The notes beneath the pieces were generated by a model that saw nothing but the letters and a program-made list of their open reading frames with translations, ran no database searches and had not been told where the DNA came from. Both the position numbers and the translations under genes were made by a program. Below, in pieces: positions 18,470 through 27,735 of a stretch of 44,294 bases of DNA; the stretch's first letter is position 1, and each line of letters opens with the position of its first letter. The DNA comes from JBBDMW01 sp040878005 (GTDB taxonomy: Bacteria > Chloroflexota > Dehalococcoidia > Lucifugimonadales > Lucifugimonadaceae): NCBI GenBank assembly GCA_040878005.1, contig JBBDMW010000002.1, positions 1 through 44,294 of the forward strand. The letters run 5' to 3'.

Positions 18470-19726
18470 GTGAAGATCAGCCAAATAGAGACCATCCGCG
18501 TCGAAGAGTTTCCACAAATCATCTGGGTCCAGGTTTATACGGACACAGGCCTGGTAGGGCTGGGTGAAACCTGGTACGCGCCCAGTGTCGTGGAAGCGGC
18601 AATACACGACTGGTTTGGTCCGCTGCTGACAGGCCGCGATCCAATGGCCGTGGAACGGCACTGGTTCGACATGTTTCGTTTCTCTGATCACGCCGGTTAT
18701 GGCGGCGCCGAACAGCGGGCGATATCAGCCCTGGATATCGCGCTCTGGGACATTCGCGGGAAGGCCGCCGGTCTTCCCGTATACGAGATGCTGGGAGGGG
18801 CCGTTCGAAAGAAGATACGCGTGTACAACACCTGCGGGTCATATGGCGACATCGACGATGGCGGCCGCGTTTATTCGAATGCCGGTGACCTGGCAAAGGA
18901 GTTGTTGGATGAAGGCATGGTCGCCATGAAGACCGGCCCCACCATCGCGCTCGGACTGGAGACAGACGGTCAGCACCTCTCGCCACAGGATCTGGACCTG
19001 GCGCTTAAGCCGTTCCGGCAGGTGCGGGACGCTGTCGGCAACAACATGCAGATCGCCAACGATGGTTACTGCTGGTGGACACTGCCGGCGGCGATACAGA
19101 TAGCGCAGGCCATGGAGCCATACGAGCCCATGTGGCAGGAAGACCTGATCTCACACTTTGATGTGAATGCACTGGTTGAGCTGCAACAGTCAACCAGCAC
19201 GCCCGTTTGTATCTCCGAGCACCTCCTCTCCAGGTGGCAGCACAACCAGTTCATAGAGACTGGAGCTGCAGGGGTGGTAATGCCGGACCTCATATGGATG
19301 GGCGGAATATCTGAGACGTACAAGGTCGGCGTGCTGGCGTCAGCGCACCAGGTGCCATTTGCTCCCCATGACGCGACCGGGCCGGTGAACATCTTTGCCT
19401 GCGCCCAGGTATGCATGAATGCGCCCAACGCGATGCTCATGGAACACGTGAGGGCGTTCCACCGCGGATGGTACGGTCGATTCGTGGACCCAAACCTGGA
19501 TATACGTGGAGGATTTCTGCATGCGCCCCAGGAGCCGGGCATTGGGACTAGACTCCGTCCCGAGGTAAGAGAGCGGAGCGACGCGACAGTGCGCGTGAGC
19601 AATGAGCCGCGGGACATTCCGTTTGACAGTTGGAAACCTCATCCGACGCAATCACCTCGCATGAGGAGAGAATTGCAGGAGATGCACCGCGTTCGGCGCC
19701 AGGCAATCACTGGCGGCGAGGTCTGA
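18470..19726 (+). CDS. Mandelate racemase/muconate-lactonizing enzyme family protein (paralogue 2)
   Basis: A 418-residue homologue of the proteins at 1838 and 19794. The start GTG 18470 is chosen because the product then begins with the same K-I-x-x-I-E-T-I strand as both paralogues; an in-frame GTG at 18443 would add nine unrelated residues. Likely metal ligands are D198, E224 and E250. K154, D273 and H300 (APHDATGP) complete the active site. Two residues after D198 stands Tyr200, not the His seen in paralogue 3. A further ridge of polar residues (PRDIPFDSWKPHPTQSPRMRR) forms a longer C-terminal tail. It precedes paralogue 3 with a gap of 67 bases and is probably co-transcribed with it. Probably a carboxylate dehydratase; substrate unknown. 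Confidence 0.93.
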   Translation: MKISQIETIRVEEFPQIIWVQVYTDTGLVGLGETWYAPSVVEAAIHDWFGPLLTGRDPMAVERHWFDMFRFSDHAGYGGAEQRAISALDIALWDIRGKAAGLPVYEMLGGAVRKKIRVYNTCGSYGDIDDGGRVYSNAGDLAKELLDEGMVAMKTGPTIALGLETDGQHLSPQDLDLALKPFRQVRDAVGNNMQIANDGYCWWTLPAAIQIAQAMEPYEPMWQEDLISHFDVNALVELQQSTSTPVCISEHLLSRWQHNQFIETGAAGVVMPDLIWMGGISETYKVGVLASAHQVPFAPHDATGPVNIFACAQVCMNAPNAMLMEHVRAFHRGWYGRFVDPNLDIRGGFLHAPQEPGIGTRLRPEVRERSDATVRVSNEPRDIPFDSWKPHPTQSPRMRRELQEMHRVRRQAITGGEV

Positions 19727-19740
19727 TGGCCGGCTTCGAT

Positions 19741-19771
19741 CTGCACCCGCAATCGACCACTGCACCCGCAA
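19741..19771. repeat. Twelve-base direct repeat between two enolase-superfamily genes
   Basis: CTGCACCCGCAA occurs at 19741-19752 and again at 19760-19771, a 19-base period. It fills most of the short gap before the gene at 19794. A tandem operator is possible, as is simple local duplication. Confidence 0.4.
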
Positions 19772-19793
19772 CTGACTCGCCAGGCAGCAACCC

Positions 19794-21059
19794 ATGAAAA
19801 TCACTCACATAGAAACCATACGCGTGGGAGAGTTTCCTGACCTGATATGGGTACGGGTGCACACCAGTGATGGCCTGATTGGCCTCGGCGAGACCTGGTA
19901 CGCGGCCAGCACTGTTGAGGCTGCGGTCCATGACCATTTCGGCCCGCTGCTCATCGGCCGCGACGCATCAGAGATCGAGAGCCACTGGCAGACCATGTTC
20001 CGCCTGTCGGACCACGCCGGCTACGGTGGAGCAGAGGTGCGGGCGATATCCGCCCTCGACATGGCGCTGTGGGACATCAAGGGACAGGCATGTGACCTGT
20101 CTGTATACGAACTCCTGGGCGGCCAGGTCCGGCACAAGATCAAGGTCTACAACACCTGCGGGGTGTATGGAGATATCCAGGACGGCTACGACATCTACCG
20201 TGATGCTGCGGCCGTGGCCCAGTCCCTGATGGATGAGGGAATTAACGCGATGAAGATGTCGCCGACTGACTTCATCGCCCGGGAATCAGATGGTCAGTTC
20301 CTGCACCCAGAGGACCTTGATTGGGCTTTGCAACCGCTACGGCAGATTCGTGACTCAGTCGGACTAGAGATGGGAATAGCCACCGACGCCCACGCAAAGT
20401 GGAACCTGACCAACGCCATCAAGATCGCCAGGACGATGGAGCCATTCGGCATCATGTGGCATGAAGAGCTGCTTTCTCCGTTCAATGAGAAGGCTCACCG
20501 CCGGCTCCAGGAGTCGACCAAGACCCCGATATGCGCGTCGGAGCGCCTCATGACCCGCTACCAGTTCCGGAGGTTCATCGAAACAGGAGCAGCGCGCATC
20601 ATCATGCCTGACCTCGTGTGGACGGGCGGCATCTCAGAGACGCGTAAGATCGCCATCCTGGCCTCTGCTCACCTGCTGCCAATTGCCCCACATGACTGCA
20701 CCGGGCCTGTGAACATGTTTGCCTGCGCCCAGATCTGCATGTCTACCCCCAACGTCAAAATTATGGAGTACAACCGGGCGATGCACCGTGGCTGGTATGG
20801 CAGGTTCGTGGATCCGAACATAGACGTTCGTGACGGCTACATGCATGCGCCGCAGGCGCCGGGCATTGGCACAAGGTTGCGCCCTGAGGTGCTGGATCGC
20901 CCGGACGTGATTGTGAGGGTAAGCGATGAGGCGAAGGAACCGTGGCTTACGTCTCGCCGCCGGTACACCTATCCTCCGCCAGACATACAGGAAGAATTCA
21001 TAAGGAGCAGGAAGCAAATCAACCCTGCTCGTTTCAATCGTGGCCCGGTGGAAGATTAA
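19794..21059 (+). CDS. Mandelate racemase/muconate-lactonizing enzyme family protein (paralogue 3)
   Basis: A 421-residue enolase-superfamily protein, closest in layout to paralogue 2. Barrel residues are K154, metal ligands D198, E224 and E250, and dyad D273/H300 in APHDCTGP. D198-A-H200 preserves the D-x-H motif whose His acts as general acid in D-galactonate and D-mannonate dehydratase-type members, so of the three copies this is the best candidate for an acid-sugar dehydratase. The capping domain has GLGETWYAAS and the barrel end MHRGWYGRFVDPN. ATG 19794 has only a weak ribosome-binding site (CAGGCAG). The downstream ketopantoate-reductase-like gene follows at 68 bases. Confidence 0.94.
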   Translation: MKITHIETIRVGEFPDLIWVRVHTSDGLIGLGETWYAASTVEAAVHDHFGPLLIGRDASEIESHWQTMFRLSDHAGYGGAEVRAISALDMALWDIKGQACDLSVYELLGGQVRHKIKVYNTCGVYGDIQDGYDIYRDAAAVAQSLMDEGINAMKMSPTDFIARESDGQFLHPEDLDWALQPLRQIRDSVGLEMGIATDAHAKWNLTNAIKIARTMEPFGIMWHEELLSPFNEKAHRRLQESTKTPICASERLMTRYQFRRFIETGAARIIMPDLVWTGGISETRKIAILASAHLLPIAPHDCTGPVNMFACAQICMSTPNVKIMEYNRAMHRGWYGRFVDPNIDVRDGYMHAPQAPGIGTRLRPEVLDRPDVIVRVSDEAKEPWLTSRRRYTYPPPDIQEEFIRSRKQINPARFNRGPVED

Positions 21060-21127
21060 CCTGGCATGCTCAACTGGTGTAATGTCAGGCGGCGTGGCTA
21101 GGATTCTGAAGAAGGAGCGTCAGTAAG

Positions 21128-22186
21128 TTGACCAAGCGGGTGATTTTCATTGGTGCGGGTGCTGTGGGCAGCTATCTTGGCGGGTGGCTCACTCACACGG
21201 GACATGATGTGACGCTGGTCGACCCATGGGCTGAGAACGTTGAGGCTATCCGCCGAGATGGTCTTTCAGTGTCAGGCCCACATGACACGTTCACCGCCAA
21301 CCCTGAAGCGATACACCTCCATGAATCGCAGGTACTCACCCGTCGCGATCCATTCGACATCGCATTTATTGCCGTCAAGTCATTTGACACTGCGTGGGCG
21401 ACTCAACTGGCAAAGCGGTTTGTCGCGCCGGATGGATACTTTGTTTCCTCCCAGAACTGCTGGAATGACAATGAAGTGGCGGCAATTGTCGGACACGAGA
21501 GATCTGTCGGGCTGATCATGTCCAGTATCCAGGTGGCGTTATGGGAGCCGGGAAAAGTCGAGCGCGCCGCAAAGCGTAGAGGACGTGATGAAGGCCACGA
21601 CGTGTTCCGTGCCGGCGAACATGATGGGCGCGTATCTTCACGAATCCGGGCACTTGCAGAGATGCTGGAGCCAATAGACGGCGCTCGGACAACCGATAAC
21701 CTCTGGGGCGAGCGTTGGGCCAAGCTGTCGCAGAATTGCATGGGCAATCCCGTGACGGCAGTGTCCGGCCTCGGAATGGCGGATCTTTCGTCCAGTTCGC
21801 GAGGGCGGGAACTCATGATAAGACTGGCGTCAGAATCGGCTGCTGTCGGTCTCACATTGGGGTATCGGGTACTGTCCATCGGCGGTCATGCGGCTGAAAA
21901 GTGGGCGCAGGCTCACAAAGGTGATGTTTACGAAGAACTGGACGCGGGTTTGGCGGCTAAGTCTTCCGGTGCCAACTGGCGTCCTTCCATGGCCCAGGAT
22001 GTGGTGAAAGGGCGTCCGACTGAAATCGACGAGATGAATGGCTTTATTGTTGAGAAGGGGCGGATGGCAGGGGTTCCCACGCCCGCGTCAGCCGCTATTG
22101 TTGACGCCCTCAGGATGGTTGAAACCGGGGACCTGGAGCCTGTGCCCGCGAACCTGGAGCGCGTGCTGGAGAAGGCTGGATACTGA
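21128..22186 (+). CDS. Ketopantoate reductase (ApbA/PanE) family oxidoreductase
   Basis: A 352-residue NADP-dependent 2-oxo-acid reductase family protein. The N-terminal Rossmann motif is GAGAVGSYLG. Later WAKLSQNCMGNP carries the conserved catalytic Lys and Asn, and GRPTEIDEMNG is the family's C-terminal substrate signature. It is about 50 residues longer than typical PanE, with an insertion around KRRGRDEGHD. TTG 21128 has AAGGAG at 21112-21117, ten bases upstream. No other pantothenate genes are near. Placement behind two putative dehydratases, which produce 2-oxo acids, suggests it reduces a catabolic 2-oxo acid rather than making pantoate, although that is inference. Confidence 0.9.
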   Translation: MTKRVIFIGAGAVGSYLGGWLTHTGHDVTLVDPWAENVEAIRRDGLSVSGPHDTFTANPEAIHLHESQVLTRRDPFDIAFIAVKSFDTAWATQLAKRFVAPDGYFVSSQNCWNDNEVAAIVGHERSVGLIMSSIQVALWEPGKVERAAKRRGRDEGHDVFRAGEHDGRVSSRIRALAEMLEPIDGARTTDNLWGERWAKLSQNCMGNPVTAVSGLGMADLSSSSRGRELMIRLASESAAVGLTLGYRVLSIGGHAAEKWAQAHKGDVYEELDAGLAAKSSGANWRPSMAQDVVKGRPTEIDEMNGFIVEKGRMAGVPTPASAAIVDALRMVETGDLEPVPANLERVLEKAGY

Positions 22187-22344
22187 TTCCCAACAGGGAT
22201 GGTGACCAGCCTGTCTCCATCCTGTTCTTCATGGCATTCTCCGGAAGACTTCCTCTGCGGCCCACACGGGCTGGAGATTTGCCCTACATGCCGCTTCTCA
22301 TGCCATTCCATGCGGTGGAGCAAGACACTTTCCGTTAAGTTAGA

Positions 22345-25239
22345 GTGCGGCTTTACAAATCACTAGAGCACTGCGCCCAGTACCCCCACTTAATGTCATC
22401 TCCTTCACGACTGGCAAAAACGCTTGCCAACCTGCCTCCCGACCAGGAAGTGCTCGTCGCCCTGGATTGTGAGACGACCGGCCTTGACCCTGCGCGGGAC
22501 CACATCATTGAAATCGGTGCGGTGAAGTACCGCGGCTCTGAAGAGTTGGGCCGCTTCAGTTCCCTTGTAAATCCTCAACGGGAGCTGTCGAGCTTTATCA
22601 CCAGCCTTACCGGGATAACTCAGACAGAGGTGGATTCGGCCCCTGGATGGGATTCTGTGGCTTCTGGTCTGCGGGAATTTATTGCCAACCATACGCTGGT
22701 CGGTCACAGCGTCGGCTTTGACGCGTCGTTTCTGCGGTCGCACGGTGTGATTCCACAGGCAGGCGTGTACGACACATTCGACCTTGCCTCTGTCGTTCTT
22801 CCGGAGGGCCCCGAGTACAGTCTTGAGCGCCTGTCTGCCAGGTTCGGTCTTGTGCATGACAACCCTCATCGGGCGCTCTCTGATGCTCTTGCGACGCGTG
22901 ATCTGTTCCTGATCCTGTTGGACAGGCTCCAGCGGCTCGACCACGGCATATTGACGCAGCTTCAGCGGCTGGGGAATGCCTCCCAGTGGCCTCTGGGCAT
23001 TCTGGCGGGACGTGTGTTGAATGCCATCCCCCCGGTCAAACGTCGATCAACGACGGGACCATTGGGCGTGGATACCGTGGCGCTTTCCAAACGCCTGCGT
23101 GCCAGGCGTCCGTCACGTGCTGACCGTCCCGATGAACCCATGGCTCGCGATGAGTTTCTGAAGTTGGTCCAGTCCGTGTTTGGCGCTGACGGCGAACTTC
23201 AGAAAAAGCTGCCCGGTTATGAACCACGGCAGGAGCAGGAAGACATGGCGATGGCTGTGGGTGCCGCCATTGCGGATGGCGAACACCTGGCGGTTGAGGC
23301 GGGCACTGGTGTGGGAAAGTCCATTGCGTACCTTGTTTCTGCTGCGCTTCACGCAGTGAACGGCGGCGGCCCCGTGGTTGTATCCACCAACACCATCAAT
23401 CTCCAGGAACAGCTTGTCCACAAAGACATACGGGTCGTGAGGAGCGTCCTTGAAGGGCTTGGTGTGACTGCCGACGGCCTGGCAATTGCCCAGCTCAAGG
23501 GACGCTCCAACTACCTGTGCTTCAAAAGATGGGCGCACTCAGTGCAGAGCGCTGAACCCGCTGAATCCGACGCGCGAGTCATGGCGAAATGCCTGGTCTG
23601 GCTCCAGGAGACCGATACAGGTGACCGTTCCGAGCTTGCGCTGGGAAGAGATACGCCAGCATTCAGCCGGCTCTCATCCCAGGGCGCTGCAGGGTGCCCG
23701 GCGCAGGATGGACCATGCTTTCTACGCAAAGCGCGGCAGGAAGCGCTGGCGGCGGACATAGTCATAGTGAATCATTCGCTGCTGCTCTCAGACATTGCCA
23801 TGGGCGGGGGCCTCCTGCCTCCACACGAAGCGTTGATCATTGATGAGGCGCACCACCTTGAGGCAGTAGCTACCCGCCACCTTGGTTTCCAGGTTCTTCA
23901 GCCCCAGTTGATTGCGGATCTCGAGGGGCTGAGCGGTGAACGTGGTGCCATTGCCGACCTGGTTCGCGCAGTGCAGAGCAACGCTGCACAGACGCAAGCC
24001 CTAGACCCGGTGCCGGCTGCCGCGTCCGGTGCAATGGAGGCAGCAGCGAGGGCGACTGCACACGCTGGCGAGTTCTACAACGTTCTGCGTATCGTGGTCG
24101 CCTCTCTCATGCAGAACCACGCTGCGTTCACCGAGGTTCGTATAACTGACGGCATTCGAGCGCAGCCTGGGTGGGCTGACCTTGAGATCGCATGGGAAAA
24201 CCTCGACGGAGCGATGGCTGATGTAATTAACGGCCTGCGCACGCTGTTCTTGCTTGGTGAACGTGGCGCAAAAGATGACGATTCTGATGCCGTTTTTCTG
24301 AATGTTTCAGCAGCGATGGAATCTCTGGAGGGTGCACGGTCTGGCCTAACGCAGGCAGTATCCGAACCCTCTCCTGAGATGGTGTATTGGCTTGGGGTAA
24401 GGCCGGGCGATCGCGGAATATCCATTAACGGCGCACCGTTGAATGTTGGGCCGTTGCTGAAAGAGCACCTGTTTGAGCAGGAGAGGTCTGTGGTTCTTAC
24501 TGGTGCAACGCTAGGTTATGAGAAGAAATTTGACAGGTTCCGGCGAAACGTGGGCATGGAGGGCGGAAGCGACCTCATGCTTGGCTCGCCGTTTGATTAT
24601 CGTGGCAATGCGCTCATAGCGGTTCCAGAGGATATGCCAGAGCCGGGCGCCGAGGGCTATGCAAAAGCGGTGAACCGCGCCATTGCGCAGGTCGCCCGCT
24701 CCGTGCTGGACCGCGTGCTCGTCCTGTTCACGTCAAACTCGGCGCTTGAATCAGCCCGGCGGGCGTTGTCGCCTGTGCTGGAGGCAGAGGGCATCCGCGT
24801 GATAGGGCAGGGCGCGGATGGGTCTCCGCACAGGGTCATGCGGACGCTGGCCGAAGAAAAGGTCGCAGTGGCGCTGGGAACCAGTAGCCTGTGGGAAGGT
24901 GTTGACTTGGAAGGTGCATCACTGAAGGCACTGATCATGGCGAGGCTGCCATTCCCGGTTCCGACTGATCCGGTCTTTTCCGCACGCTCGGAGTTGTACG
25001 AAGATGGCTTTGGCGAGTATGCAATTCCCGAGGCGGTGCAGAGGTTTCGGCAGGGCTTCGGCCGGCTTATCAGGTCACGGTCAGACCGTGGGTCATTCGT
25101 CATTCTTGACCGCCGGATACTATCCAAATCTTACGGCGTAAGGTTCCAGCGCTCGCTTCCCGGCTGCACGGTGCGTCGCGTATCGCTGGATGAGTTGGGC
25201 ACGGTTGTGGGGCAGTGGAACGTGGGAGATCCAGTTTGA
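22345..25239 (+). CDS. DinG-family helicase fused to a DnaQ-like 3'-5' exonuclease
   Basis: A protein of up to 964 residues. The N-terminal third is a DEDDh exonuclease: DCETTGLD (Exo I), GHSVGFDASFL (Exo II), NPHRALSDALAT (Exo III). The rest is an XPD/DinG-type superfamily 2 helicase with Walker A AGTGVGKS, DEAH box IIDEAHHLE and motif VI GFGRLIRSRSDRG. Candidate cluster-region cysteines are C392 (NYLC), C416, C451 and C458 (GCPAQDGPC). The spacing differs from the four-Cys pattern of E. coli DinG, so an iron-sulfur cluster is uncertain. The start may be GTG 22345 or ATG 22393; neither has a good ribosome-binding site. It is probably a DNA repair or R-loop-clearing enzyme. The stop overlaps the start of the next gene, a DNA glycosylase. 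Confidence 0.95.
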   Translation: MRLYKSLEHCAQYPHLMSSPSRLAKTLANLPPDQEVLVALDCETTGLDPARDHIIEIGAVKYRGSEELGRFSSLVNPQRELSSFITSLTGITQTEVDSAPGWDSVASGLREFIANHTLVGHSVGFDASFLRSHGVIPQAGVYDTFDLASVVLPEGPEYSLERLSARFGLVHDNPHRALSDALATRDLFLILLDRLQRLDHGILTQLQRLGNASQWPLGILAGRVLNAIPPVKRRSTTGPLGVDTVALSKRLRARRPSRADRPDEPMARDEFLKLVQSVFGADGELQKKLPGYEPRQEQEDMAMAVGAAIADGEHLAVEAGTGVGKSIAYLVSAALHAVNGGGPVVVSTNTINLQEQLVHKDIRVVRSVLEGLGVTADGLAIAQLKGRSNYLCFKRWAHSVQSAEPAESDARVMAKCLVWLQETDTGDRSELALGRDTPAFSRLSSQGAAGCPAQDGPCFLRKARQEALAADIVIVNHSLLLSDIAMGGGLLPPHEALIIDEAHHLEAVATRHLGFQVLQPQLIADLEGLSGERGAIADLVRAVQSNAAQTQALDPVPAAASGAMEAAARATAHAGEFYNVLRIVVASLMQNHAAFTEVRITDGIRAQPGWADLEIAWENLDGAMADVINGLRTLFLLGERGAKDDDSDAVFLNVSAAMESLEGARSGLTQAVSEPSPEMVYWLGVRPGDRGISINGAPLNVGPLLKEHLFEQERSVVLTGATLGYEKKFDRFRRNVGMEGGSDLMLGSPFDYRGNALIAVPEDMPEPGAEGYAKAVNRAIAQVARSVLDRVLVLFTSNSALESARRALSPVLEAEGIRVIGQGADGSPHRVMRTLAEEKVAVALGTSSLWEGVDLEGASLKALIMARLPFPVPTDPVFSARSELYEDGFGEYAIPEAVQRFRQGFGRLIRSRSDRGSFVILDRRILSKSYGVRFQRSLPGCTVRRVSLDELGTVVGQWNVGDPV

Positions 25240-26219
25240 GCATGATTGAATCTCGTCCCGGAGAGGTCTCCACCGTCGATGCTGTATTCGTGCCCGCCGC
25301 GGATATCGACGTGTCGGCGACTCTTGATGGCGGGCAGGCGTTCCGGTGGTGGCCGGAACACGATGGGCTGCGTGGTGTAATAGGTGAGCGCGTTCTGCAC
25401 ATAAGGCGGTGTGAAAGCGGCGTGCTGGCGAGACCCATGGACGGACGGCCGCCGGAAGGCATCGCCGCACAGGTCCACGATTACATCGGGGCCGGGTTGG
25501 ACCTGGACGCGCTGAGGCTCCGGTTTGCTGATGACCCATGCATAGGACCGGCCGTTACCGGGTATGCAGGGTTGCGGCTGCTGCGGCAAGACCCGTGGGA
25601 ATGCCTGGTCTCATTCATATGTTCTTCCACGTCAAACATACCCCGCATCAAGCTGAACGTTGGCTCGGTAGCGTCTGCCCTTGGCACCCGTGTCGGCCCT
25701 GGCGCCCGGGATTTTCAGTTTCCCAGTCCGGGGGCCATCGCTGAAGCCGGAGAGACGCGACTGCGTGAGCTTGGCCTTGGATTTCGAGCGAAGTACCTAA
25801 TTCCTGCAGCGGAGTCGGTGGCTGCCGGGCGCCTGGACCTCTACGCCTTGCGCAATGCCTCGTACATGGAGGCTCGCGAGGCGCTCATCGCACTGGCTGG
25901 CGTGGGCGAGAAGATAGCTGACTGCGTGCTGGCGTTCTCGCTGGATAAGCCGGAGGCATTCCCGGTGGACCGATGGATCAAGCGGGCCCTGCAAAAGTGG
26001 TATGGCCTGCCCGAGAATGTGAGCAATTCTGCTGCTGCTGATTGGGCGAGGGCACATTTCGGAGAGTACGGAGCGGTAGCGCAGCAGTATATGTTCCACC
26101 GGGAACGGCTTGCCGGCAGAGCGGCAGCCTGGGGCGGCGACCACATAGCCATGGCGCTGCCTGAAGACATGAACCGCGGCACAGGCGGGCGTGACGTCAA
26201 TGGGAACGTCGCCGACTGA
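25236..26219 (+). CDS. 8-oxoguanine DNA glycosylase, OGG1 type
   Basis: A 327-residue helix-hairpin-helix glycosylase that excises 8-oxoguanine. The N-terminal domain has DGGQAFRWW, and the middle has DPWECLVSFICSSTSNIPRI, closely following eukaryotic OGG1. The hairpin LAGVGEKIADC carries the catalytic Lys, and PVDRW the catalytic Asp. I prefer TTG 25236, which overlaps the upstream stop (TTGA) and has GGGAG at 25224-25228 seven bases before it. ATG 25242 (MIESRPGE) is the alternative. Overlap with the DinG-type gene indicates a two-gene repair operon. Confidence 0.94.
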   Translation: MSMIESRPGEVSTVDAVFVPAADIDVSATLDGGQAFRWWPEHDGLRGVIGERVLHIRRCESGVLARPMDGRPPEGIAAQVHDYIGAGLDLDALRLRFADDPCIGPAVTGYAGLRLLRQDPWECLVSFICSSTSNIPRIKLNVGSVASALGTRVGPGARDFQFPSPGAIAEAGETRLRELGLGFRAKYLIPAAESVAAGRLDLYALRNASYMEAREALIALAGVGEKIADCVLAFSLDKPEAFPVDRWIKRALQKWYGLPENVSNSAAADWARAHFGEYGAVAQQYMFHRERLAGRAAAWGGDHIAMALPEDMNRGTGGRDVNGNVAD

Positions 26220-26298
26220 ATGGGGCACTTTTTTCGCCTGACAGGCTAGTAATTGGCGTGGCAGCGGCGCACAACCCCATGCAATGGGTATTTAGCGT

Positions 26299-27576
26299 TC
26301 AGTTTTGACTGTTTACGCGAGTTTTCGCCTTCGCTGCCTCCATCGCACCTGGTAGTTTTCGTTTCACCAGGGCCAGTTCGTCCTGCTTTGATCTCACTTT
26401 ACCGTCCAGGCGTGCTTCCCTAAGGTCCGCGAGCAGGATTCCGATGGCTGGGCCTTCCGGCACACCGGCCTCAATTAGATCATCCCCTGTGCATTCTGGC
26501 CCCACGTAGCGCAGGCGGTGCAGGTAGTCGTTGAGGCGCTCCTTCTGGCGGGTAGGCGGTGCCAGTTCCCGCTGTGCCTCCAGGGTTTCGTCAGGGAACG
26601 GAGAAAGAAGCTCTACGATCTCGCTCGCCGCAAGGTCTTCGCGCTCAAGAATGCTGGCGATGCTCCGGTACTGCGGCGTTGCCTCAATCACCTCCCGCCA
26701 ATCCTTCGGCGGGTCGAGTCGCCGAATCAGATCGGCTGATTCATGGGACGTGAGAGTTGCAGTCGCGAGTGCGAGCAGAAAAAGCTCACCGCGAGCCGCA
26801 TCCACTTGGCGCAGGGCTTCCAATGCCTGCCTGCCTACCCGCAACCCCGGGTCGATCTCTGCCAGAACCCCGCGCTCTTCTGCAGCGCCCAAGATCTCAG
26901 CACGCATCGGCTCCGCCAGTATCTTGTTCAACTCCGCGCGTATCCGTGCCGGGCTGAGACGGTCCAGGTACTGGAGATCGCGCTCCATCAGTTCCAGGGT
27001 GTGCGACTCAATGGTGAACCCGAGCCGGGCTTCGTAACGCAACGCCCGCATAATGCGCGTTGGGTCATCGGCAAAACTGCGGTCATGGAGCACCCTGATA
27101 CGTCGGCGGGAGACGTCCATGAAGCCATTGTGATAATCCACCAACTCGCCCCATCGCGCCGGCCATGTTGGGAGAGCCATAGCGTTAACGGTGAAGTCAC
27201 GCCGGGCAAGGTCCTCCCGGATTCCGGCCGGTTGGACTTCAGGGAGTGCCCCCGGCTCCCGGTAAGTTTCGGACCTGGCGGTTGCTATGTCTATTCGACC
27301 TGTGTCTACTCTGATCCTTGCTGTGCCAAATTCCGACAGGGCATCGACCATTCCCTGCAACTCCACCGCCAATTCGCCTGCGAACGCCTGCGCATCTCCC
27401 ACCACGGTGAAATCGAGGTCTCCGGGTGTTCGGCCCAGCATCAGATCCCTGACAGGTCCTCCGACCAGGTATGCCTCTTTTGCCTTGCCCTTCTCAACCA
27501 GCGCCCCCACTGCGTGGATGGTTGCCAAAGTCTCGGCAGGAATTTGTCTTTCTATGAGTGACTTCAAGTTTGGCAA
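26299..27576 (-). CDS. CCA tRNA nucleotidyltransferase/poly(A) polymerase family protein
   Basis: A 425-residue class II nucleotidyltransferase. Motif A YLVGGPVRDLMLGRTPGDLDF contains the G-G and D-x-D metal residues. RRDFTVNAMAL and DDPTRIMRALRYEARLGF are the flexible-loop and base-recognition motifs. The role is probably addition or repair of the 3' CCA of tRNAs; a poly(A) polymerase or A-adding-only enzyme cannot be excluded. The start is TTG 27576. It is divergent from the DsbA-family gene across about 160 bases and convergent with the glycosylase gene. Confidence 0.92.
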   Translation of the reverse strand: MPNLKSLIERQIPAETLATIHAVGALVEKGKAKEAYLVGGPVRDLMLGRTPGDLDFTVVGDAQAFAGELAVELQGMVDALSEFGTARIRVDTGRIDIATARSETYREPGALPEVQPAGIREDLARRDFTVNAMALPTWPARWGELVDYHNGFMDVSRRRIRVLHDRSFADDPTRIMRALRYEARLGFTIESHTLELMERDLQYLDRLSPARIRAELNKILAEPMRAEILGAAEERGVLAEIDPGLRVGRQALEALRQVDAARGELFLLALATATLTSHESADLIRRLDPPKDWREVIEATPQYRSIASILEREDLAASEIVELLSPFPDETLEAQRELAPPTRQKERLNDYLHRLRYVGPECTGDDLIEAGVPEGPAIGILLADLREARLDGKVRSKQDELALVKRKLPGAMEAAKAKTRVNSQN

Positions 27577-27735
27577 GTGAAATCTCTTTCAGCAGAAAAT
27601 GAGGGTGCAGGGCGATTCTAGCAACGAAGAACCATCCGTAAGTGCAAGCTTCGCTGCTGGTGTCGGGACGCAAGCAGCGAATTGGTAGACTGCTCAAGAT
27701 GGAATGTACAAACGGAAGTGACCGTGGAGCAGCGT

